Assembly (NCBI RefSeq): GCF_030581075.1 | Contig: NZ_JAUQSW010000004.1 | Location: forward strand, 433,874-497,873 | DNA: 64,000 bases | Direction of reading: 5' to 3' | Source of the DNA: Hymenobacter cheonanensis | Lineage (GTDB): Bacteria; Bacteroidota; Bacteroidia; Cytophagales; Hymenobacteraceae | Part shown: positions 16,724-26,222 of the stretch, piece after piece | How positions within the stretch are numbered: position 1 is the first letter of the stretch | Layout of the letters: each line of letters begins with the position of its first letter | Position numbers and translations under genes: made by a program | The notes under the pieces: model-generated | Seen by the model: the letters and a program-made list of their open reading frames with translations, nothing else | Databases searched by the model: none | What the model was told of the DNA's origin: nothing

Positions 16724-19700
16724 ATGTTCAGTAAATTCATTCGTAGGCCGGTATTTGCCATCGTGATTTCGGTGGTGATTGTGTTCATGGGCGTGCTGGC
16801 CATCAAGACCCTGCCCACCTCGCAGTTTCCGGAGATTTCGCCGCCCATGGTAATGGTGAGCTGCGCCTATCCGGGGGCTAGCGCCAAGGTGCTCACCGAG
16901 TCGGTACTCATTCCGCTGGAGCAGGCCGTGAATGGCGTGCCGGGCATGAAGTACATGACTTCCGACGCCGTGAGCGCCGGCGAGGCCAACATCCAGATTG
17001 TATTCAACCTGGGCACCGACCCCGAGCAGGCGGTAGTAAACGTGAATACCCGCATTGCGCAGGTGGTGAACCGCCTGCCGGTGCTGGTGCAGCGCGAGGG
17101 CCTCATTGTGAACCGCGTGGTGCCTAACATGCTGATGTACGTGAACTTGTATAGCAAAGACAAGAACACGGACATGAAGTACCTGTTCAACTACGCCGGG
17201 GTGAACATGATACCCGAGATTCAGCGCATCGACGGTATTGGGCGGGCTAGCATCCTGGGTAGCCGGCAGTACGCCATGCGCATCTGGCTGAAGCCTGACC
17301 GTATGCGGGCCTACAATATCTCGGCCGACGATGTGATGAAGGCGCTGGGCGACCAGAGCGTAATCGGTTCGCCGGGCCGCATCGGCCGCTCGGATGGCGG
17401 CCGTGCCGAAGCGCTGGAATACGTGCTGACGTACCAGGGCCGCTTCAACGACGTGGACCAGTACAAGAACGTCATTCTGAAGGCCAACCCCAATGGCGAG
17501 ATGCTGCGCCTGAAAGACGTGGCCGATGTGTCGCTAGGGTCGGAATTCTACGACATCTACTCCAACCTCGATGGCTACCCTTCGGCGGCTATCATGCTGA
17601 AGCAGACCTACGGTAGCAACGCCAGCGACGTGATTGCCAGCGTAAAGGCCAAACTGCAAGAGCTGAAGAAAACCATGCCGCCCGGCATGGACTACAAAAT
17701 CAGCTACGACGTGTCGAACTTCCTCGACGCCTCGACCGAGAACGTAATTCACACCCTGCGCGACGCCTTTATTCTGGTGGCCATCGTGGTGTTCCTGTTC
17801 CTGGGCGACTGGCGCTCGACGCTCATCCCGATTATTGCCGTGCCGGTGTCGCTCATTGGCGCGTTCACGGCCATGCAGGCATTTGGGTTGACTATCAACA
17901 TGATTACGCTCTTCGCGCTGGTGCTAGCCATCGGTATTGTGGTGGATGACGCCATTGTGGTGGTGGAAGCCGTGCACGCCAAGATGGAGGAAAAGCACCT
18001 CTCGCCTTTTGGCGCGGTACGCGAGGTAATCGGCGAAATCAGCGGCGCCATCATTGCCATCACCATCCTGATGACGGCGGTGTTTGTGCCGGTAGCTTTC
18101 ATGAGTGGCCCAGTGGGTATTTTCTACCGCCAGTTTTCGATTACGATGGCCACGGCCATTGTGATTTCGGGGGTAGTGGCCCTCACGCTCACGCCGGTGC
18201 TGTGCGCTATGATTCTGAAAAACACGCACGGCCAGCCGCGCAAGAAAACGCCCATTAACCGCTTTATTGACTGGTTCAACCGCGGGTTTGAGAAGCTGAC
18301 TGGCCGCTACACCAACCTATTGGAAAAAGTGGTTGACCGCCGCGTGTTCACCTTCGGTATCCTGATAATTTTCGCGCTCGGCATCTTCGGCATCTCAACC
18401 AAGCTGCCGTCAGGCTTCATCCCGGCCGAAGACCAGGGTATGCTTTACGCCATCATTCAGACGCCGCCCGGCTCGACGCTGGAGCGCACCAACGCTATTT
18501 CGCAGCGCTTGCAGCAGCTGGCCAAGGACGTGCCGGGCATCGAAAGCATCTCGACCCTAGCTGGCTACGAAGTACTCACCGAAGGCCGCGGCTCGAACGC
18601 CGGAACCTGCTTGATTAGCCTCAAGCCCTGGAGCGAGCGCAAGGAGTCTATCCACGACGTGATTGAATCCTTGGAGAAAAAGGCCAAGGAAATCCCCGGC
18701 GCGACCATCGAATTCTTCGAGCCGCCGGCAGTGCCGGGCTACGGCGCGGCGGGTGGTTTCCAGCTGCAATTGCTCGACAAAACCAACACCGGTGACTACA
18801 AAGCGCTGGAAAAGGTGAACGAGGAATTCATGGCTAACCTGAAAAAGCGCAAGGAGCTGGCCGGCCTGTTTACCTTCTTCTCGGCCAACTACCCGCAGTA
18901 CGAGCTGAAGATTGACAACGACCTAGCCATGCAAAAGGGCGTGAGCATCGGCAATGCCATGAACACGCTGAGCATCATGATTGGCTCGACCTACGAATTG
19001 GGCTTCATCAAGTACCAGCGCTTTTTCAAAGTGTACGTGCAGGCTTCGCCCGAATACCGCCGCCTGCCCGAGGACATCCTGAACATGTGGGTGAAAAACG
19101 AGAAGGGCGAGATGGTGCCGTTCTCGGCCTTCATGCACATCGAGAAGACCCAGGGCGCCAACGAAATCAACCGCTACAACATGTACACCACGGCGAGTAT
19201 CCGGGGCGATGCGGCCCAGGGCTACAGCTCGGGCGAGGCCATCAAGGCGGTGCAGGAAGTGGCGGCTAAGACGCTGCCCCGCGGCTACGACATCGACTGG
19301 GGCGGCTTGTCGAAGGACGAGTCGTCGCGCGGCAACGAGGCCATCTACATCTTCCTCATTGTGTTGGCGTTCGTGTACATGGTGCTGGCGGCGCAGTACG
19401 AAAGCTTTTTGCTGCCGCTGGCGGTCATCTTCTCGCTGCCGGCCGGCATTTTCGGCGCCTTCCTCTTCATCAAAGTGCTGGGGCTGGCCAACAACATCTA
19501 CGCCCAGGTGGGCCTCGTGATGTTGGTAGGCTTGCTGGGTAAGAACGCGGTGCTGATTGTGGAGTTTGCGGTGCAGGAGCACGAGCAAGGCATGAGCGTG
19601 CGCGCAGCGGCCATTGCCGGCGCCAAGGCCCGTTTCCGCCCCATCCTGATGACCTCGTTTGCCTTCATCGCCGGCCTCATTCCGCTGGTGATTGCCACGG

Positions 19701-19918
19701 GTGCCGGTGCCATCGGCAACCGCACCATCGGCACGGCGGCGCTAGGGGGTATGCTGTTCGGTACCGTGTTTGGGGTAATTATTGTGCCGGGCCTGTACTA
19801 CATTTTTGGCACGATGGCCGCCGGCCGCAAGCTGATTGACGACGAAAATGAATATCCGGTCAGCGAGGGTTTTGAGCCGCGCGTTTTAGTCGAAGAAGAA
19901 GTAGGAAGTCATGTTTAA
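16724..19918 (+). CDS. RND multidrug efflux pump, HAE1/AcrB type
   Basis: 1064 residues with the AcrB layout: 12 membrane helices and two large periplasmic loops. The proton-relay residues are present at the same numbers as in AcrB or one off: Asp408-Asp409 in VVDDAIVVVEAV and Lys940 in GLLGKNAVLIVEF. The N-terminus (MFSKFIRRPVFAIVISV) is typical. It would export hydrophobic or amphiphilic compounds with proton antiport. It starts 29 bases after the adaptor gene and overlaps the outer-membrane factor gene by 8 bases, implying translational coupling. Substrate not predictable. Confidence 0.95.
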   Translation: MFSKFIRRPVFAIVISVVIVFMGVLAIKTLPTSQFPEISPPMVMVSCAYPGASAKVLTESVLIPLEQAVNGVPGMKYMTSDAVSAGEANIQIVFNLGTDPEQAVVNVNTRIAQVVNRLPVLVQREGLIVNRVVPNMLMYVNLYSKDKNTDMKYLFNYAGVNMIPEIQRIDGIGRASILGSRQYAMRIWLKPDRMRAYNISADDVMKALGDQSVIGSPGRIGRSDGGRAEALEYVLTYQGRFNDVDQYKNVILKANPNGEMLRLKDVADVSLGSEFYDIYSNLDGYPSAAIMLKQTYGSNASDVIASVKAKLQELKKTMPPGMDYKISYDVSNFLDASTENVIHTLRDAFILVAIVVFLFLGDWRSTLIPIIAVPVSLIGAFTAMQAFGLTINMITLFALVLAIGIVVDDAIVVVEAVHAKMEEKHLSPFGAVREVIGEISGAIIAITILMTAVFVPVAFMSGPVGIFYRQFSITMATAIVISGVVALTLTPVLCAMILKNTHGQPRKKTPINRFIDWFNRGFEKLTGRYTNLLEKVVDRRVFTFGILIIFALGIFGISTKLPSGFIPAEDQGMLYAIIQTPPGSTLERTNAISQRLQQLAKDVPGIESISTLAGYEVLTEGRGSNAGTCLISLKPWSERKESIHDVIESLEKKAKEIPGATIEFFEPPAVPGYGAAGGFQLQLLDKTNTGDYKALEKVNEEFMANLKKRKELAGLFTFFSANYPQYELKIDNDLAMQKGVSIGNAMNTLSIMIGSTYELGFIKYQRFFKVYVQASPEYRRLPEDILNMWVKNEKGEMVPFSAFMHIEKTQGANEINRYNMYTTASIRGDAAQGYSSGEAIKAVQEVAAKTLPRGYDIDWGGLSKDESSRGNEAIYIFLIVLAFVYMVLAAQYESFLLPLAVIFSLPAGIFGAFLFIKVLGLANNIYAQVGLVMLVGLLGKNAVLIVEFAVQEHEQGMSVRAAAIAGAKARFRPILMTSFAFIAGLIPLVIATGAGAIGNRTIGTAALGGMLFGTVFGVIIVPGLYYIFGTMAAGRKLIDDENEYPVSEGFEPRVLVEEEVGSHV

Positions 19919-21347
19919 AAGACGCCTTTACCAAGGCCTGACCGCCGCCGGCCTCGCGCTGGCGGTGGCAGCTTGTAAAACGCCCGAGTTGGTGCAGCAC
20001 AACGTGAACCGTGCGGTGCCCGCCACTTATAACAACAGCGCGACCGACACGCTGAGTACCGCTAAGCTGCGCTGGCAGGATTTCTTTAGCGACCCCAACC
20101 TGAAGGCGCTGATTGACACGGCCTTGCAACGCAACCAGGAGCTGAACATCACGCGCCAGGAGCTGCAGATTGCCCGCAACGAGGTGCAGATTCGCAAGGG
20201 CGAGTACATGCCTTCGGTATCGCTAGGGGCCCGCGCCGACATGGAGAAGCCCGGCCGCTACACGCTGCAAGGCGCTACTGAAGAGGCCATTAATATCCAG
20301 CCCGACCGCCGCACGCCCACGCCGCTGGCCAACTACCAGCTAGGCGCCTTTGCCAGCTGGGAGGTGGACATCTGGCACAAGCTGCGCAACGCCCGCAAGT
20401 CGGCCGCCACGCGCTACCTGGCGTCGGTCGAGGGCCGGAACTTCACGATAACCAACCTGATTGCCGAAATCGCCAACTCGTACTACGAGCTGCTGGCGCT
20501 GGATAATCAGCTGGCTATTATCAGGCAGAACATCGAGATTCGGGAAAACGCCCTGCGCATTGTGCGTCAGGAAAAGGAAAACGCCCGCGTTACCGAGCTG
20601 GCCGTGAAGCGTTTCGAGGCCCAGGTGCAGAACACCATCAGCCTGCAATACACCACGCAGCAGCGCATCACCGAAACTGAGAACCGGATTAATTTCCTGC
20701 TGGGGCGCTACCCGCAGCCGATTGCCCGCGACGACCAGGCGTTCAACGGCCTGGTGCCGCCGACCATCCAGACGGGCATTCCGGCGCAGCTGCTCAGCAA
20801 CCGCCCCGACATCCGGCAGGCCGAGCAGCAGCTCGTGGCCGCCAAGCTCGACGTGCAGGTGGCCAGGGCCAATTTTTACCCGTCGCTGGGCATTTCGGGC
20901 GGGGTGGGCTTCGAGGCCTTCAAGCCGGGCTTGCTGTTCAATACGCCCGAGTCGATTTTGTACAACCTGGCCGGCGATTTGTCGGCCCCGCTCGTCAACC
21001 GCATTGCCATCAAGGCCCTGTATTCTACGGCCAATGCGCTGCAAATTCAGGCGGTGTACAACTACGAGCGCACCGTGCTCAATGCCTATCTGGAGGTATC
21101 CAACCAGCTAGCCAACATCAGCAACCTGCAGGGCAGCTACGACGCTAAGCTGAAGGAAGTGCAGGCCCTGAACCAGTCTATCCGCATCTCCAACAGCCTC
21201 TTCAAAGCCGTGCGGGCCGACTACACCGAAGTGCTGCTAACCCAGCGCGACGCCCTGGAGTCGAAATTCGACCTGACCGAAACCAAGATGCGGCAGCTCA
21301 ATGCCACGGTGAACATTTACCGGGCCTTGGGCGGCGGCTGGAACTAG
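19911..21347 (+). CDS. Outer-membrane efflux lipoprotein, TolC/NodT family
   Basis: 478 residues. A signal peptide with a lipobox-like VAAC (Cys22) precedes two repeats of the OEP domain (LKALIDTALQRNQELNITRQEL..., RPDIRQAEQQLVAAKLDVQVARANFYPSLG), the standard outer-membrane factor of RND systems. The last gene of the efflux operon, its start overlaps the pump stop. A long GC-rich hairpin follows 10 bases after the stop. Confidence 0.94.
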   Translation: MFKRRLYQGLTAAGLALAVAACKTPELVQHNVNRAVPATYNNSATDTLSTAKLRWQDFFSDPNLKALIDTALQRNQELNITRQELQIARNEVQIRKGEYMPSVSLGARADMEKPGRYTLQGATEEAINIQPDRRTPTPLANYQLGAFASWEVDIWHKLRNARKSAATRYLASVEGRNFTITNLIAEIANSYYELLALDNQLAIIRQNIEIRENALRIVRQEKENARVTELAVKRFEAQVQNTISLQYTTQQRITETENRINFLLGRYPQPIARDDQAFNGLVPPTIQTGIPAQLLSNRPDIRQAEQQLVAAKLDVQVARANFYPSLGISGGVGFEAFKPGLLFNTPESILYNLAGDLSAPLVNRIAIKALYSTANALQIQAVYNYERTVLNAYLEVSNQLANISNLQGSYDAKLKEVQALNQSIRISNSLFKAVRADYTEVLLTQRDALESKFDLTETKMRQLNATVNIYRALGGGWN

Positions 21348-21357
21348 CGCTAGCCCT

Positions 21358-21422
21358 AACGCGAAACCCCACCCCCGGCCCCTCCCCTTCGGGAGAGGGG
21401 CCGGGGGTGGGGTTTTGCGTTA
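21358..21422. terminator. Long bidirectional hairpin between efflux operon and PepSY gene
   Basis: Nearly perfect arms of about 30 bases (from TAACGCGAAACCCC on the left to GGGGTTTTGCGTTA on the right) meet at a CTTC loop, with one bulged base near the top. It lies between convergent genes. T-runs are short (TTTT), so termination efficiency is uncertain, but position and stability fit a two-way terminator. Confidence 0.75.
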
Positions 21423-22544
21423 GGCAGCCGCCAGCGCCGGGCGCTGCTTAGGCTTTTTGTGGCGCCGGCCCCACCACAGCACCGCGCCCGTAACGGGCAG
21501 GCTAGCCGCGATAAGGCTGACGATGAAGGCGATAACCTTGCCGCCGAGGCCCAGAATGAGGCCGGTGTGCAGGTCGTAGTTCATGTCGGCCAGCTTCTTG
21601 CCGTTGCTCTTGCTGTTGTGCAGCTGGGCTAGCAGCAGCTGGCCGGTGCGCGGGTGAAAGCGGTACTCGTCGCGGTGGTAGTAGTGCAGCGACTTGGCGT
21701 AGGCGGTGCACCACACCGGCGCAGCAGCATCGGCCGTGGGCCCGATGAGCAGCATCTCGGCCCGGGGCGACTGCTGCCGCATGCGGGCATACGCCACATC
21801 GACTACCGGGCTGGCGGGGCGCGCCGTGCGCAGCGTATCGACCTTGGGCTCGGCGTTTTCGGCGGCGATGGAGCGGCCGCCGTTGGCCAGGGCGCCCACG
21901 CCCTCCATGAGCCACTCGTAGCTGATGCACAGGCCAGAGAGGGCTAGCACCAGGGCTAGCGCGCTGGCATAGAAGCCCAGCACACTGTGCAGGTCGTAGT
22001 TGCGGCGCTTGGGCGAGGCGTCCCACTTCACCGAGAAGCGCTGCTTGCGGGCGGCCTTGTTGCGCGGCCACCACAGCACCAGCCCCGAAAAAAGCATCAC
22101 TACAAACGTGATAACGGCGATATCGACCACCCACTTGCCGATGGCGGGCGGCAGCAGCAGGTACATGTGCAGGCGCTGCACCAGGGTAAAAAAGTCCGTG
22201 CTCAGGTTTTGCACCTTCAGCAGCTGGCCGGTGTAGGGGTTCAGGAAGGCGTAGTACACCTCCTCGCCCTTGCTCAGGTACACGGCCGTGGAGCGGTCGG
22301 GGCCGTTGTAGGTGGTCCAGGACGCTACAAAGCCGGGCCTGGCCCGCGCGGCCGTGGCTTGCAGCACCGAGGGCGGCAGCATGGGCCGGGCCTGCACCGC
22401 TACCTTGCGCCAGGGCTGGGTCAGGTCCCGGATATCATCCTGAAAGACAAACACCGCGCCCGATAAGCTCACAACGAGCACCACCAGCCCCGAGCCGAGG
22501 CCTAGCCACAAGTGCAGCTTGCCGACGAGTTTGCGAAAGGTCAT
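21420..22544 (-). CDS. PepSY-associated membrane protein of iron uptake
   Basis: 374 residues with four membrane helices (LWLGLGSGLVVLVVSLSGAVF; VVDIAVITFVVMLFSGLVLWW; VLGFYASALALVLALSGLCISY; VIAFIVSLIAASLPVTGAVLWW) and PepSY-type periplasmic segments (AFLNPYTGQLLKVQNLST, YRFHPRTGQLL). Members of this family (PiuB/FhuF-neighbour type) often sit beside siderophore receptors and may reduce or handle ferric complexes. It follows the TonB receptor gene on the same strand by 145 bases, which supports a shared role in iron uptake. Confidence 0.85.
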   Translation of the reverse strand: MTFRKLVGKLHLWLGLGSGLVVLVVSLSGAVFVFQDDIRDLTQPWRKVAVQARPMLPPSVLQATAARARPGFVASWTTYNGPDRSTAVYLSKGEEVYYAFLNPYTGQLLKVQNLSTDFFTLVQRLHMYLLLPPAIGKWVVDIAVITFVVMLFSGLVLWWPRNKAARKQRFSVKWDASPKRRNYDLHSVLGFYASALALVLALSGLCISYEWLMEGVGALANGGRSIAAENAEPKVDTLRTARPASPVVDVAYARMRQQSPRAEMLLIGPTADAAAPVWCTAYAKSLHYYHRDEYRFHPRTGQLLLAQLHNSKSNGKKLADMNYDLHTGLILGLGGKVIAFIVSLIAASLPVTGAVLWWGRRHKKPKQRPALAAA

Positions 22545-22689
22545 GGGAGAAAGCTAGGGGTAAAAACACGCGTCATCGCGAGCGGCGCGCCGCCACCGCC
22601 CCAGCGCAAAACCGTGTGAGCGGTAACGCTACGAGTGATGATTACGCGCCGCCGGCAAAGACAGATGAGGCAGGCTGCGGGCCGGGAGC

Positions 22690-25119
22690 CTAAAACTTAA
22701 GCGCCACCTGCCCGATAATGCTGCGCAGCTTTTGCGGGTTCATGCTGCCGTAGCCAATCCAGTAGTGCGTGTTCGTGAAGTTGTCAGCTTTCACCGAGAG
22801 GCGGTAGCGCGGCTGGTCGTAGAATGCGCTGGCATTCAGCACCACAAAGCTTGGTAGCGTAAACTGGCCGAAGTAAGCATCGTTGGTTACCATGTTGTCG
22901 CTGGCGTAGTTGCCGCCCGCACCCAGGCCCAGGCCCCGTAGCGGCCCGTTGCTGAGGCGGTAGCTCAGCCACAGGTTGGCTAGTGCCGGCGAGCCGGCGG
23001 TGCTAGGGCGGCGGCCCTGCACGTCGGCCGTTGCATTGGTTAGCTCCGAGTGGTTGTAGGCAAAGCCGGCCACCACGTTGAAGCCCGTAAAGGGGTTGGC
23101 AATAAGGTCTACTTCTACGCCGCGGCTCACTTGCTCGCCATTTTGCACCTGCGCAAACAGCGCCGCACCCCGGGGGTCGGAATCGGTGCGCAAAATGTTC
23201 TTCACGTTGATGTTATACACGCTCAGCGTGGCTGTGAAGCGGCCGCCCAGGCGGTCAAACTTCACGCCGGCCTCCACTTGGTTGGCTTGCTCTAGCTTGG
23301 CCGTCAGGGGCGCCGTCAGGGTGTTCGTGGTGGCGTTGTAGCCGTAGTAGGTGCCCCGGTTGGAAAAGGAATTCTGGTAGTTGGCGAATACCGACAGCTG
23401 CTCGGGTACCAGCTGGTACACGGCCCCAAACTTGGGCGAGGCCGCCGTCTGGTTGTACCCGGCATTGGCGCCGTCCGCGCCTTTGTTGGCGAAGCGGTCG
23501 ACCCGCACGGCGGCCAGCACATTGAAGCGGTCGGTCAGGTTCAGCACATCCGACAGGAAGGCGCTGTAGGTATTTGTCTCATTATAAACCGGGTACGTAT
23601 AGCCCGGAGGCGTAGTGGCGTATAGCCGGCTCATGTTAGCCCCGTTGAAGCTGGCGTAGTTGTAGGTGGGCGAGCTGATGGGCACCTTGGCATACGTGCT
23701 GCCGAAGAAGAACTGGTCGTTGCGCACGTGCAGAAAATCTAAGCCCAGCACCACGCGGTTGCGCAGGCTACCCAGCTGGAAATCGCCGTTGAACAGCTGC
23801 TGAATTTCCTGCAGGCGGCCGTGGCTGTTGCGGGTCGACTGGTCAGACTGGAGCAGCGAATCCTGGCCGATGCCCCGGCCATTGCCCGTGATGCCGAAAT
23901 AAGGCCCAAAACCGTCGGAGTAGCTCTGGCTCGACGCGAAATTGGTGGACGAGCGGAAGGCCGGCGACAACTGGTAGTTTACTTGCGCAAACAGATTAGT
24001 AGCCCGGCTAGCGGTCCAGAGCCCCTCGCCCGAATACGTTTTGCGGTAGTCGATGGGCAATTCGTCGGCGCGGTTGGTGCCGAGCTGGCTCACCGGCACG
24101 TTGGGGAAAAAGAAGGTGCGCCCCGTGGCAGTGGCCCACTGAAACTCCCCATCGAGCGTGATGCTCAGCTTCTCGGTGGGCCGAATAGTGAGGGTAGGCG
24201 CCAGGGCATAAGTGCGGCTGAAGCCCACATCCTGAAAGCTCTTCTCGTAGTTCCAGGCCCCGTTTACGCGGAAAAGCACCGTTTTGGCCGCGTTAAGCGG
24301 GGTGTTCAAGTCGAGCGTAGCGCGGTTGAAATTATAGCTGCCCCCCGCGTAAGCTACCTGCCCGCCAAAATTGTCGTAAGCCCGCTTGGTTACGCGGTTG
24401 AGCAGGCCACCGTAGGAGGTAAGCGAGCTGCCGTAGAGCGTGCCCGACGGCCCTTTGATAACTTCCAGCTTATCGAGGTTAACGGCGTCGATGGTCGTGG
24501 CGACGTTGCCCGTCAGGCCATTGCGCAGCTGGGCTTGCGTCACGAAGCCGCGCATGGTGTAGTAGCTGCCGCCGTCGCCGGCGCGGCCCGTCGATTCCCA
24601 CATGCGCTGGATGCCCGGCACGTTGCGCGTGGCATCGTCGGCCGTAAACACCAGCTGCTCAGTCAGTAGCTCCTTGGTCACGGTGCTGTACACCTGCGGG
24701 TTTTCCACGTTTTTGAGCGGCATCTTGGCCACGTCCACGCTGTTGGTGCGGCTGAAGCGGTTGGTACGGTTGCCGCTCACCACTACTTCCTTCAGCTCAG
24801 CCGCGCTCTCGGCCAGCGTCACCTTCACCGTGGTCGTTTGCCCGGCCGTCACGGTCACTTGCTGCTCTTCGGTTTTGAGGCCTACCGCCGACACTACCAG
24901 CGTGTAGGTGCCCGGCGCCACGCGCCGAATCTGGAAGCGTCCCTGCTCGTCGGTGATATCACCCATCGGCTGGCCCTGTAGGCCTACGCTCACCGCCTCC
25001 ACAGCTCCGCCGCTGCTATTGGTAATGCGGCCCTGCACGGTGCCAGTGGTTTGGGCCTGGGCCGTTGCGGTCAGTGCGCAGGCGGCTAGCGGAAAGAGAA
25101 GGTAGCGGCTACTAGTCAT
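22690..25119 (-). CDS. TonB-dependent siderophore receptor
   Basis: 809 residues. Signal peptide to about residue 22, a CarboxypepD-regulatory-like domain (TVQGRITNSSGGAVEAVSV...), a plug domain (GNVATTIDAVNLDKLEVIKGPSGTLYG) and a 22-strand barrel ending in the aromatic residue ALKF. This is an outer-membrane receptor driven by TonB, of the ferric-siderophore class by plug sequence and by its neighbour, the PepSY protein. A palindrome resembling an iron-regulator site lies 14 bases upstream of the ATG. Confidence 0.92.
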   Translation of the reverse strand: MTSSRYLLFPLAACALTATAQAQTTGTVQGRITNSSGGAVEAVSVGLQGQPMGDITDEQGRFQIRRVAPGTYTLVVSAVGLKTEEQQVTVTAGQTTTVKVTLAESAAELKEVVVSGNRTNRFSRTNSVDVAKMPLKNVENPQVYSTVTKELLTEQLVFTADDATRNVPGIQRMWESTGRAGDGGSYYTMRGFVTQAQLRNGLTGNVATTIDAVNLDKLEVIKGPSGTLYGSSLTSYGGLLNRVTKRAYDNFGGQVAYAGGSYNFNRATLDLNTPLNAAKTVLFRVNGAWNYEKSFQDVGFSRTYALAPTLTIRPTEKLSITLDGEFQWATATGRTFFFPNVPVSQLGTNRADELPIDYRKTYSGEGLWTASRATNLFAQVNYQLSPAFRSSTNFASSQSYSDGFGPYFGITGNGRGIGQDSLLQSDQSTRNSHGRLQEIQQLFNGDFQLGSLRNRVVLGLDFLHVRNDQFFFGSTYAKVPISSPTYNYASFNGANMSRLYATTPPGYTYPVYNETNTYSAFLSDVLNLTDRFNVLAAVRVDRFANKGADGANAGYNQTAASPKFGAVYQLVPEQLSVFANYQNSFSNRGTYYGYNATTNTLTAPLTAKLEQANQVEAGVKFDRLGGRFTATLSVYNINVKNILRTDSDPRGAALFAQVQNGEQVSRGVEVDLIANPFTGFNVVAGFAYNHSELTNATADVQGRRPSTAGSPALANLWLSYRLSNGPLRGLGLGAGGNYASDNMVTNDAYFGQFTLPSFVVLNASAFYDQPRYRLSVKADNFTNTHYWIGYGSMNPQKLRSIIGQVALKF

Positions 25120-25132
25120 GGGTGTTTATCTA

Positions 25133-25149
25133 TTTAGACAAAATCTAAA
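25133..25149 (-). promoter_or_regulatory. Palindromic operator candidate upstream of TonB receptor
   Basis: TTTAGA-N5-TCTAAA, a perfect 6-bp inverted repeat with a 5-base centre, 14 bases before the receptor start codon. Position and target suggest a Fur- or DtxR-like iron repressor; assignment to a specific regulator is inference. Confidence 0.5.
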
Positions 25150-25211
25150 GATTACGCAAAGTAACCACCCATAGCAGCCAGCCTCAAAATTTATTTAGAA
25201 TTAATCCACAT

Positions 25212-25249
25212 AAAAAAAGAGGCCGGTTGTGCTAACCGCCTCTTTTTTA
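25212..25249 (-). terminator. Intrinsic terminator of the trp operon
   Basis: Hairpin with arms built on AAAGAGG and CCTCTTT plus an inner CGGTT/AACCG, one bulged base, and a T-run after the stem in the minus direction. It lies 40 bases beyond the trpA stop. A-run on the other side makes it usable in both directions. Confidence 0.88.
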
Positions 25250-25288
25250 GTGCGCCCTTACCGGCCGGCGCGGGCCTTTTAGCTCAGC

Positions 25289-26086
25289 TTAAGCTAGGCT
25301 GGTCACGGGCCGAATGCCCGCCACAAACTCCCGAATGGCAGCGTCGCGCCCTGCGGCCGGTGTGTTTTGCAAAAGCCGGATAAACGCGCTGCCGATGATG
25401 GCGCCGGTAGTGTGCCGGCTGGCCGCCGCGAAGCTGGCCGCATCGCTGATGCCGAAACCCACCAGGGTAGGGTTGCGCAGGCCCAGCGCCCTGGTGCGGC
25501 TGAGGTAGGCGTCCACGTCGGCGTTCATGTCGGTTTGGGCGCCGGTGGTGCCGGCAGCGGCCACGAGGTAGATAAAGCCGTCGGCAAGGGCATCGAGCTG
25601 GCGCACGCGGGCGGCGCTGGTTTGGGGCGTTACGAGGAACACCACTTGCAGGCCGTATTGGGCAAACAGCGGCCGGTACTCGCGCTCATATACTTCGAGG
25701 GGCAGGTCGGGCAAAATCAGGCCATCGACGCCCACGGCCTGGCACTGCTGGCAAAATTTCTCAACCCCAAACTGCACCACCGGGTTGAGGTAGCCCATGA
25801 GCAGGATGGGCACCGTAATGCCTTGCTGGCGAATGCCTTGCAGCTGCTCGAAAAGCGTGGCCACGGTCATGCCGTTGTCAAGGGCCTGCTGGTTGCTGCG
25901 CTGAATGGTTTCGCCGTCGGCCACTGGGTCGGAGTACGGCATTCCGATTTCGACGAGGTCGGCGCCGGCGTCTTGCAGGGCCTTGAGAATGGGCACGGTG
26001 TCATTCAGTTGCGGAAAGCCGGCGGTGAAGTAGACGTTGAGCACGTCCGAGGTTTTGCGTTGGAATAGGTGGGTGAGACGGTTCAT
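25289..26086 (-). CDS. trpA: Tryptophan synthase alpha chain
   Basis: 265 residues. The alpha subunit cleaves indole-3-glycerol phosphate to indole, which is channelled to TrpB. The catalytic acids are in LVEIGMPYSDPVADG (Glu and Asp), and the glycine-rich phosphate loop region GFGISDAAS is present. I chose the ATG giving MNRLTHLFQRK, as in relatives; the frame extends 11 codons upstream. It is the last gene of the trp operon; a palindromic element separates it from trpB. Confidence 0.97.
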   Translation of the reverse strand: MNRLTHLFQRKTSDVLNVYFTAGFPQLNDTVPILKALQDAGADLVEIGMPYSDPVADGETIQRSNQQALDNGMTVATLFEQLQGIRQQGITVPILLMGYLNPVVQFGVEKFCQQCQAVGVDGLILPDLPLEVYEREYRPLFAQYGLQVVFLVTPQTSAARVRQLDALADGFIYLVAAAGTTGAQTDMNADVDAYLSRTRALGLRNPTLVGFGISDAASFAAASRHTTGAIIGSAFIRLLQNTPAAGRDAAIREFVAGIRPVTSLA

Positions 26087-26112
26087 GGTAGTAAAGACAG
26101 AATAAAATGCGT

Positions 26113-26210
26113 CTGTCATGCTGAGCTTGTCGAAGCATCTCGCGTGGCATAGTAATTCTCTGCGTTAGCAATGAAGCGAGCGAGATGCTTCGACAAGCTC
26201 AGCCTGACAG
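26113..26210. repeat. Palindromic element between trpB and trpA
   Basis: 31-base arms (26113-26143, 26180-26210) with one mismatch around a 36-base centre. Arm core CATGCTGAGCTTGTCGAAGC is nearly identical to the element between era and der, while the centre is unrelated. Confidence 0.9.
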
Positions 26211-26222
26211 ATGCTGGAAAGG

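Noticed and set aside
22570..22650. Decayed copy of a palindromic element between receptor and PepSY gene
   Set aside because: GTCATCGCGAGCG resembles one arm of the trpG/trpD class and the far side has a weak partial complement, but pairing is too poor to call.
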